A stretch of DNA of 55,127 bases from Psilocybe azurescens (lineage: Eukaryota > Basidiomycota > Agaricomycetes > Agaricales > Agrocybaceae), in NCBI GenBank assembly GCA_023853785.1, contig JAJIRX010000182.1:1-55127 (forward strand), given 5' to 3'. Of this stretch, positions 46,969 to 55,127 are shown in pieces. Numbering within the stretch: the first letter of the stretch is position 1; each line of letters starts with the position of its first letter. The notes beneath the pieces were generated by a model that ran no database searches, was not told where the DNA came from, and saw only the letters and a program-made list of their open reading frames with translations. A program made the position numbers and the translations under genes.

Positions 46969-49145
46969 ATGGCGCACTCCTTTGTTTTGGGTATACTTAT
47001 GTTAGCCCTCGGCATTCAATATTCGCGGGCATCTCAGGAAAGGGATGGCAGACCCCAGAAAACTTACGATTTTGTAATCATCGGAGGTTTGTCGATGACG
47101 TACAAAAGAAGTCTATGCTCACTGTTCGTGCTATATATGAACTACAGGTGGCACTGCAGGAAACACGATAGCTAATCGGCTGACTGAGGACCCAACCATC
47201 AATGTTCTCGTGCTAGAAGCAGGTGGAACGTCCGTCATTCCGTGCAATTTATCAACAATCTCGCTGACCATGTTTTAGGAATGAGGGCGTCATCAACTCT
47301 ATCATCCCGAATTTTTGCCCTCGTTTGATCGGTACCTCAGCCGATTGGAACTTCACCACCACGGGTCAGGTTGGGCTCTCGAATCGTTCAATTGAATATC
47401 CCAGAGGCCATATTTTAGGAGGCAGCAGCTCTACGAGTAAGTTCTTTCCTTTTCTCTTTGAAAATTTCGTTGATATAGACATTACACTGGAAGACTTTTT
47501 GGTATATACCAGAGGCACATCCGAAGATTACGATCGATATGCATCTGTTACCAACGATCCGACGTGGTCGTGGGTTAATGTACAGAAATTTTTGCTCGGG
47601 TACTGCTAGGTTTTTCTCATTCTCAGCAGACCATACGCTTACCATCCTTTTTCATCAGAATGAAAGATTTACTCACTCAGCCGACCACCACAACCTCAGC
47701 GGGCAATATGACCCAAATGTTCACAGCACTAGTGGAATGACCGCCGTCAGCCTTGCAAGCTTGTCGAGCTCCTTTGGGCCACGGGTGATCCAGGCAACCT
47801 CGCAACTATCGAATGAATTTCCATTCCGACTGGACATGAATTCCGGAAGTCATTTGGGAGTGGGTGCGTGCCTTATCTATCAAGATTGTTGACATTAGTC
47901 TGAAAATTTTCAGGATGGGTTCAGTCCACCATCGATGTAAACAAGAGGAGCAGTTCGGCGACGTCGTATCTAGCAAATCCATTCAACAAGCGTCCAAACT
48001 TGCACGTTCAACTCAATTCGCAAGTCTCTCGTGTCCTTGGGTCCTCTGATAGCCCTTCACACCAGCAGGCGTTCAGGACAGTGGAATTCCGTGTTGGATC
48101 GGGGTCCCTGCAGACTGTATTGGCAACTAAAGAAGTCATTCTGTCCGCAGGTTCCATTGGGACCCCAACTATACTTTTGAACTCTGGGATTGGTGACCCA
48201 AATGAACTCAGCAAAATCAACATAAAACCTGTTGTCAATCTCCCATCTGTTGGGAAGAACCTCACCGACCAACCTCTGCTTGTTAACAGCTGGAAGGTCA
48301 CCGCCACCGACACTAACGATGAAGTGGCTCGAAATGTAACTCTTGCTGCACAGCAGCTCTTAGAGTGGCAAACTAGTGGAACCGGCCCTCTGGTCAACGG
48401 CATTGTCGACCTTCTCGGATGGCTACGCCTGCCTACGAATAACACTATCTTTCAAGACGTCAGCGATCCAGCTGCAGGGCCGAACACCGCACATTATGAA
48501 CTAGTATTCCAAGTGAGTCTAACCATTTAAACTCGTTAGTCATCTAATCCAATGATGGTACTCGCAGAACGCAGCTGGTGGACCGGAGCCAAATGGTAAT
48601 TTCATGTCCATAAATACAATCGTCGCCTCTCCGACTTCAAGGGGTTCTGTTTCTTTGAGCTCTGCAGATCCGTTCAAGAAGCCAATCATTGATCCCGCTC
48701 TCCTCGCGAGTGACGAAGACATGAAAGTCATGATATTTGCGCTCCGACAAGCATTCCAATTCCTCACCGCGCCTGTCTGGAAAAACATTGTCGTGGGACC
48801 GATTTTTAACCTTACCGCGAAATCCACGGACGAACAGTTCATGTCGTACATCAGACAGCACACAGGAACCGTCTTCCATCCTGTGGGTACTGCGGCTATG
48901 TCAGCCAAAAATTCCCACTATGGTGTGGTTGATCCGGATTTACGCGTGAAAGGCGTCACGGGCCTTAGGATTGCTGACGCGTCGATCTTCGTAAGTTGAA
49001 CCTTTCGAGACTTGAGTATTCGACACAAATACTTATAACACATCTACCGTAGCCGTTCATCCCCACCGCTCATCCCCAAGCTGCGGTCTACGTGGTTGGA
49101 GAAAAGGCGTCTGATATGATTAAATCTACTTGGAATCTAAAATAA
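46969..49145 (+). CDS. Secreted GMC oxidoreductase, aryl-alcohol oxidase type
   Basis: Signal peptide MAHSFVLGILMLALGIQYSR. The FAD-binding motif spans an intron: FVIIGG then GTAGNTIANRL. It continues with INVLVLEAGG, ADWNFTTTGQ, YPRGHILGGSSST, FLVYTRGTSEDYDRYA, ILSAGSIGTPTILLNSGIGD and LPSVGKNLTDQPLL. The catalytic pair is the His in GTVFHPVGTAAM and the His in PTAHPQAAVY, as in aryl-alcohol oxidases. These secreted flavoenzymes oxidise aromatic or polyunsaturated alcohols and supply H2O2 to peroxidases. Exons run to a stop at 49143-49145. The join around 47600-47660 is unclear: the donor GTACTG leaves the wrong phase for NERFTHSAD, so a one-base problem there is possible. Confidence 0.85.
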
Positions 49146-49731
49146 CTAATACCGTCAAAGATGGAGCAATCAGATTGTTACAACGCAATGATGGGTCCTA
49201 TTTTAAATTACGTACTTAATACTTACTGGGGTTTACCGTTCTGTTCGTATCAGAGGCCTCGCAGATGTATTGATCTATTTAAAGAGTGGGGCAGGTTGCG
49301 GTAGCCTGTTGAGCCTCACATCTCGATTATGTATTTGCTGCTTGACAAAGTCATAAATCAATCAACCTTGACGACCATAAACCGATATATCAAGTTGACA
49401 AGCAAGATGAGCTGAATTATAGAGTAGAAATCTGTCGAGCATGCATACCGATGAGTCCCTTGAATACATTATAGAATCGGACTTTCTCATGTTCCACGTG
49501 GAAGATGACCCATAAGTCTTCCAATCATTGAAAAGTCACAGGCGAACTTGCAGAAATCCATTCTCATGGTCGTCGTTGTCACGCCCTATTCTAAGTATTT
49601 ATAGATTTGGCGACCGGGCTTCCGTGGCAAACAGCCGAGTCTAAGGTCATATAAGCAGCCGTGTCGTTATACCATCATTGTTTAGACTCTGCTAGCTCTC
49701 ATCTCCAGACAGACTCCTGCCCTCTTCTGAG
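49146..49731. other. Intergenic, no gene seen
   Basis: About 590 bases between the GMC enzyme and the next gene. Confidence 0.5.
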
Positions 49732-51374
49732 ATGACTTTCATACCTGGTATCGGGGAGACTGGTCCACTGTAAGTTTACAGAGCATATTCGAACGGTGAT
49801 CACATCTCATAGATTCGTGATTGCAGCACAGGCCCGCTGGTAAGTTGTGTTTGGCCTTCGCAAGATAGTGGTAACAATGGAGATCTTTACGATGACTCCA
49901 CTAGGTTATTGGGTATATGCTCGGGTCGATACTCGTCGGTGTCCTTGCGATGCAAGTCCGTGAGTACATCGAGTTTCAAAGATAATAATAGCCGATACTA
50001 AATGCTCATATTACCCTGGCGATCTGATAATAGAGAGCTACTACAACACCTTCCCAAATGACAGGCTATGGATCAAATGGCTAGGTACTAGCGTCTAGGC
50101 TACCTATAGCAGTGCACGCTGACCTGGACCGTTATAGTCGGCGTTCTTTTTGGACTGGAAGTCATCTTTACCATCTTCACTTTAATCAATGCCTGGGCGG
50201 CATTTGGGACTGGCTGGGGCGATGTGGAAAGTTTGAAAGTTCAGCATTGGTCCTTGGTGCCCATAGCGCCTTTAAGCGGCATCAGTAAGTTTGATCGCTC
50301 TTTCCTTTAACAATGTTACTCAAATCTATGATTGGTTAGTCGCCTCCATAGTACAATTTTTCTTCGCGTACAGAATCTTCAAGCTAACAAATAGTCTGTA
50401 TCTCCCTGTTCTTATTTGTCTGGTATGTTTCTTTCCAAGTCGCCGCATAAGGTCTTCACCGTTCTCTCAAGATATCGGCTCTCCAATGCATCATGATATT
50501 CTATGTGGGAATAACAGTGAGTCTGATTTGTTTGGCTGCAATGAATAAACTTCCAAGTCGACAAACCCCAACTCTCAGAATGCCGTTCGAGGTCGCAGCT
50601 TCACAGCCTTCTACCAACTATCTACATTCATTTCGGTCTGTATTACGTTAAGAGTCTGGGAGAGGTACTGATGATTTTGGAAACAGGTCTGGCTTGCTGG
50701 AGATGCCGTCTGTGATATTCTCATTGCCATCAGTACAGTAACCATTGTGAGTAGAGCCACACTGTTGTTTTCTGTAGCGCTTAACAAGTTCTGTCAGCTT
50801 GTCAGGGCGATCAAATCATCCCACTTTCGTAACACAGACACTACCCTGAGACGATTGATTAGATTGTCAGTGGAGACGGGCCTCATAACCGCCTCTGGTG
50901 CGACGGTGGAGCTCATCCTGTGGCAAGCCGAAAAGTTTCTGAACTATCACTATATTTTGTGAGTAATTACCATGGTGCGCACTCGCGATGCTAATTATCT
51001 TCAAGCTTCCTTGTCCTCGGAAAGCTTTATTCGAATGCTATGATGGCAGCACTTAACTCCCGTAGCCAGGGTCGAGAGACTTCACAGGGCAACATGAGCA
51101 CCACCATCAGTGGGGTGCATACCCGAGCCAATCATCTCACGTTATTCGCAGATGAATATCCAGAGAGTTCCAATGGGACGACAATATCTGCTTCCGTCGG
51201 CTATGTGGGAAATCTGGATGTTAGCAGGCACTCTGGGGTCGAGATGGCCATCATTGCGGTAAGAATTTGTTTCAGCTCTGTCGGCCTGTCTTATTCAAGA
51301 TCGAATTGTAGGACAAGGACGAGTATACTGAGAATACTGACTCGAAGTCAAAACCCGGGTCTGATTACGTTTAA
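49732..51374 (+). CDS. DUF6534-type seven-helix-like membrane protein
   Basis: About eleven short exons join without a frame break. It begins MTFIPGIGETGPLTGPL, then VIGYMLGSILVGVLAMQV (helix 1), SYYNTFPNDRLWIKWLV, VLFGLEVIFTIFTLINAW, IASIVQFFFAYRIFKLT, ISALQCIMIFYVGIT, VWLAGDAVCDILIAISTVTI, RLIRLSVETGLITAS, and LVLGKLYSNAMMAALNSR near the end. The pattern FAYRI, CDxLIA, RLIRLxxETGL and LGKLYSNxxxxxLNSR is that of the very large basidiomycete DUF6534 family. The tail is hydrophilic and Ser/Thr-rich, as in most members. Function unknown; a sensory or signalling role is a guess. Confidence 0.85.
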
Positions 51375-52524
51375 TCACAATATTTGCGTGGGACTTCTCA
51401 TCGCAAAATTGTAGCACACAGATGACCATCGGGTGCCAGCTTGTCTAGCTATCTGCGAGTCTGTATGTCCCATCACTGACAAGAGGGCTACTCACCTGAA
51501 GCAAATACTACGTTAGTATTTCTCAGTCTAAAATCGTAAAGATTTGTACAATAGAGATTTATTACAAAGAACGTCCGAGTGGCAATGACGATGGCCTATA
51601 CCGGAAGCTTGAATTCGACACAATACACATATACTAGTAGTACAATAACAGGTTATTCAATGATACTTGATGACACTGGTCAGTCTGTCTATCAGCTGAT
51701 TGTAAATTTGGCTTTAAATACTCATATGTGCCCAGCTATGACGTTTCATTTCATCAAATATTCCAGGCAGCCGAAACGATGCGCTTCAGGAGTATATCCA
51801 CTTGATCTACGGTTGGTGGTCGGTAAAGGAAAGCGAAGCCGGCACAATGCATCATGATCGTTGGTCAAAGACTGAACTCGCCTTTTGTCCGCAATAGTAA
51901 ATCGCGTAGATCGGCCGATGTAATACCTCTTAAGTAGCAACTTAGCGAGTCACATGAGTACATTTGCCGTGCATTATAGGTTCAATTAAATAGATTTATA
52001 CAGGACCCCAGCGATATCAGATAGACGATGGGCGACAGGAAGACATCTTCAGTTCTTGTGCATGTATCAGTTGTCCGTGCCACCTCTCTTAGACTTCAAC
52101 ATAGACTTAAAAGAAGAGATGTAAACGGCAGTTTCTATCGGGATATTGGAACGAGTTATATCTGATCATCAACCATGTAGGATACCATGCACCTGCCGGT
52201 GGAGTAGGCCAATCCGGCCTACCCTAGCAGCTCGTGTCTGGCAAGGCTCGGGATGCTCGTCGAGCGGCCACGCAGTATAGCGTTGCGGGCAAAGTGTGTC
52301 GTTCTCTCACTACGAAAGCGCGCTAGCACACAAACCGTGCACAGCCGCTGATGCGATCTACAGTATCTAATCTAATCCGCCCTCGGGCAGCTCGGCCCAG
52401 ATGGCCAGAACCCACTACTACATGTGCCCCCTCAAAACTAAGCAACGCCCTCGTTGCGTCCACCAATATCTATCCCTGAAACGTGTGTCCCAATTCCTCC
52501 TTTTCCATCTTCCCTTTTGCTTCT
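51375..52524. other. Intergenic, may contain the retroelement 3' LTR
   Basis: No gene recognised. Given the minus orientation of the Gypsy element, its 3' LTR should lie here, and the pyrimidine-rich TTCCATCTTCCCTTTTGC near 52504-52522 resembles a polypurine tract on the minus strand. I could not define LTR ends without the second LTR. Confidence 0.35.
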
Positions 52525-53250
52525 TCAATTCCCATGGCTGTCAACCCGTGGAAACTCCGAGGCTAGATCAACTGTCCGACTCCCATGGCTGTCAATTCGT
52601 GGGATCTCCGAACCTTGGTCCACCTCTAATTCCGATTCTTCAAAACCCTGGCCTCTTTGTCGCTTTTCCCTTCTCCTTCTTCGCACAGTTCCTCTCGTCT
52701 TTGCCATTCTGTATCGATATTTGCTTGCATCTTCTCCAGCTCTGTCCCTCCTTGGCACAAATCGTCGTAGTCTCCTGGAGCTGAATTTTCCTGCAATTGG
52801 ATGGCCTTCCAGTGTTTCAATTTTGTAGGAATTCTGGTAGCGGTCGACAACCCGTCGTGGTACGGAAAATTTGGGTAGGAGTTTTCTCTCTGTTTTGAAT
52901 GTATAGTCCAAATCACTCCGATATACCTGCACCAGGTCACCCGCTTTGAATACCACCTCCCCAGGTGGATGGGCTTTGACATGTTTGTCAAATGCCGCTT
53001 TCCTGCGCCCTGCATGCTCTACGATTTGGGAGTACCCATCGAAACGCTGTTGCTCTGTGAATGCCATGTGGATGTCCACCTCCTCCGTTGTTGGTTCTGC
53101 CAATATTTCTGCAGCTGGGGTTTGCTTTGTGTTGATAACCAAGCTGAGTAGGAGCTCGTTTGGTGAGTATTTTAGATTTGGGAGGATTCGGTCGTTGATA
53201 TAACGGACTGCAGCCTCTAGATGGTCGGGCCAGTTTGCTGGAAGGTCCAT
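52525..53250 (-). CDS. Gypsy pol C-terminus: end of integrase plus basic, repeat-bearing tail
   Basis: An open frame of 241 codons. It starts inside the integrase C-terminal part (WPDHLEAAVRYINDRILPN), passes the GPY/F-like module with GDLVQVYRSDLD, and then has a strongly basic stretch (RRRRREKRQRG). It ends with two related repeats, GSEIPRIDSHGSRTVDL and ASEFPRVDSHGN. The tail could bind DNA or chromatin, but I recognise no chromodomain. Belongs to the element described above. Confidence 0.65.
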   Translation of the reverse strand: MDLPANWPDHLEAAVRYINDRILPNLKYSPNELLLSLVINTKQTPAAEILAEPTTEEVDIHMAFTEQQRFDGYSQIVEHAGRRKAAFDKHVKAHPPGEVVFKAGDLVQVYRSDLDYTFKTERKLLPKFSVPRRVVDRYQNSYKIETLEGHPIAGKFSSRRLRRFVPRRDRAGEDASKYRYRMAKTRGTVRRRRREKRQRGQGFEESELEVDQGSEIPRIDSHGSRTVDLASEFPRVDSHGN

Positions 53251-55127
53251 TTTGTTGTACTAGGTCCTCTCCTAGGTTTGGTGCGCACATTCGTTTTAAA
53301 CGATCAAGGAGTATTGCATTAGTGCCTTCGAGGAGGCCGTTGATCCATGGTGAGTATGCTGGGCATATCTGGAGCTTTGTTCCACGCTTATCACATTCCT
53401 CCTTCAGCTCTTTGTTATCGAACTCTGGTCCTCCGTCTACCATCAATGTTTCGGATGCAGTGAACATGTCGCATATATCACTGTATGTCTTCCGTGATGT
53501 TTTCCGGTTGCTGCTGACTTCAGCTTTGTAGCCCACTCGCTGTGCATACATGTCCATCCACAGTCCGAGCTTTGTTATTCCGCCCTTTCCTTTTGGCATT
53601 GACAACGTGTCTGCTACCATAAGTTCGAATGGGTGTCTTCTGGTGATGGGCTCGAGGAGAGAATGAAGGTGTGTAGATCCAAATCCTTTGCACTTTCCGC
53701 AGTCCATGATCGCCTTCATGATAGATTGGTCCATTTTCGGGCTGACAATCCTGTCGAGTAGCTGTGTCTTGATACCATCCCGATGGAAATGTCCTTTGTT
53801 GCAGTGTTCATCCCATGCGAGTGCAACTGTTTCTTCCTGTGTCATGCATTCTAACCTTGGCCTTGCCCTCACAGATCCGTCTCCCACTTTCCACAACCGC
53901 CCGTCATCGATCCCCTTGGCCATGCTTTGCTCTCTTCCGCACTTTCAAGCTTTTCCCATGGTCCAGCTCCATCAGTGACTCGATGACCTCCAAGAAGACC
54001 TTCTCGTTGGCAAACCTTGTTTGTAATGTGCTGTATGTTGATTCATCGTGGTATGTTTGAACATGGAACATGTCGTTTGCCAGCCTGGTACGTGCCTCCC
54101 AGTCTTCGCTACTGTCCATTCATGACCGTCTCCCTTTTCAAGTGGCATGTTGACAAACTGGCGGCTGAGTCCGTCAGCAACAACGTTGAGCGTCCTGGTC
54201 GGTGACGAACATCAATGATGTTATGGGCTAGGACTGCATCTCTCCATCGTGCGTGAGTTGAATTCATTGTTGTGCTCAGGAGGTGGTCGTAGGGCCTGAC
54301 AGTCTGTTTCAATTTCAATAGGGTAACCCCAAATCATGTCGAACTTGTCTAAGGTGTGTTTCAGTGCTGCAAATTCTAGGATAAAGGGCTTATACTTCTC
54401 TTCTGTTGCAGATGTCCTTTTTGATGAGAATCCGATGGGATAGACTGTTGTTTTCTCTGTTCCATTGGGCATTACTGTTGTAAACCTTTGTGTACACATT
54501 CCTGCAAACCCAAATTTGCAACCATCTGTTGTGATAATGAAAGGTTCCATCGTATTTGGGTCCTTTAAGAATAGGTTCACTTGTGAGTGCTACCTTCAGT
54601 CGGAGGAATGCCTGGTCGTGCTCCCGCTTCCAAAGTCCTGCCAGTGAATGTCCTTTCATGGCTCGGGTATATGCGGCCTTCCCTTTGAGTTTGGGTAGTT
54701 CCAGGTTACGGGCTAGGTCTGTGAGTGGTTGAGCTATAGATGCATATCCTTTCACCAAAGGCCAAAGTAACCAGTCAAGCCGAGGAAGGAACCTAGGTTC
54801 TGTAAGTCGGTTGGGGTTTTCCAGTCTGCAATTGCTGTTAATTTTGTTAAATCAGGCTTTATACCATCTGGCCCGACACGTCCGCCCGCAAATGTTGCTT
54901 CTGTCATGAAGAATTTGGATTTTGCGGCAGAGAGAAAAGACCTTTCTCCCGCACACGTTGTAGAAGTTGGCGAGTATCATTTAGCATCACTTCAAAAGTA
55001 TCTCCAGCTAATCCTCCGTCGTCCACAAACAGCTCGAACAATGTGCCTATCAAGTCACCTAGGGCATTTGCGGTCATTTCGGCAAATGTTGAAGGGCACC
55101 TGTTAGCCCGAATGGCATTCGCTTGTA
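52525..55127 (-). mobile_element. Ty3/Gypsy LTR retrotransposon, pol region, cut by the window edge
   Basis: On the minus strand, from the right edge: reverse transcriptase with YKRMPFGLTGA and the FVDD box (about 55127-54900), RT thumb and RNase H-like region (FIITTDGCKFGFAGM; PIGFSSKRTSATEEKYKP; FETD-like IEIETDCQALR), then the integrase with an HH-CC finger (HCNKGHFHRD to CGKC), catalytic Asp in VADTLSMPKG, Asp in LMVDGGPEFD and Glu in SPWINGLLEGTN, and a GPY/F-like module (FKAGDLVQVYRSDLDY). Frames shift at about 55070, 54770, 54580, 54220 and 53240, so this copy is probably dead or error-rich. Gag, protease and the 5' LTR lie outside the window. Confidence 0.85.

Noticed and set aside
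1..55127. CRISPR array, bacterial operon or phage features
   Set aside because: No regularly spaced short identical repeats; the intron structure and protein families are fungal throughout.

Overview
The window is nuclear DNA of a filamentous basidiomycete, most likely an agaricomycete with wood- or litter-decay capacity. The evidence is many introns of about 45-65 nt with GTRNGY donors and a CTRAY branch site, a fungal class II haem peroxidase, an agaric-type F-box protein, a DUF6534-type membrane protein, a Helitron and a Ty3/Gypsy element. No prokaryotic, tRNA, rRNA or CRISPR feature was recognised.

Layout. (1) 1-13.3 kb is repeat- and TE-rich. A minus-strand Helitron (zinc-finger N-terminal protein plus broken Rep domain) runs off the left edge. 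Next to it lie two divergently transcribed, intron-rich genes of uncharacterised agaricomycete families (5835-9164 minus, 10432-11555 plus), then short tandem repeats and a decayed ORF. (2) 13.3-25.7 kb holds a segmental duplication: two direct copies of about 3.5-4.4 kb, each with a damaged multi-pass membrane-protein gene. They are separated by about 4 kb of intron-like, non-coding sequence that includes a tandem array of five intron-like units. Copy 1 carries a 623-bp hAT-type MITE absent from copy 2, and a mariner-type MITE lies at the same place in both copies but in opposite orientation. Long inverted repeats at 13.37-13.56 and 21.36-21.53 kb bracket copy 1. (3) 25.7-51.4 kb is gene-dense: F-box protein, class II peroxidase, ferritin-like (Rds1-type) secreted protein, small membrane protein, alpha/beta-hydrolase, secreted FAD-linked (BBE-type) oxidase, UbiA-family membrane prenyltransferase or cyclase, methanol/alcohol oxidase, cytochrome P450, aryl-alcohol-oxidase-type GMC enzyme and DUF6534 protein. 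(4) 52.5 kb to the right edge is a minus-strand Ty3/Gypsy pol gene.

How the genes may work together. Two readings of region 3 are possible and not exclusive. One is oxidative lignocellulose attack: a peroxidase plus two H2O2-producing GMC oxidases. The other is a small biosynthetic cluster built around the UbiA protein with P450, FAD oxidase, GMC oxidase and hydrolase as tailoring enzymes. Both are inferences from adjacency.

Quality note. Several otherwise convincing genes are interrupted by single-base shifts, many lying in homopolymer runs. Some may be sequencing or assembly errors rather than real mutations, so gene models are given with the break positions. Exon boundaries were placed by eye from splice consensus and reading frame.
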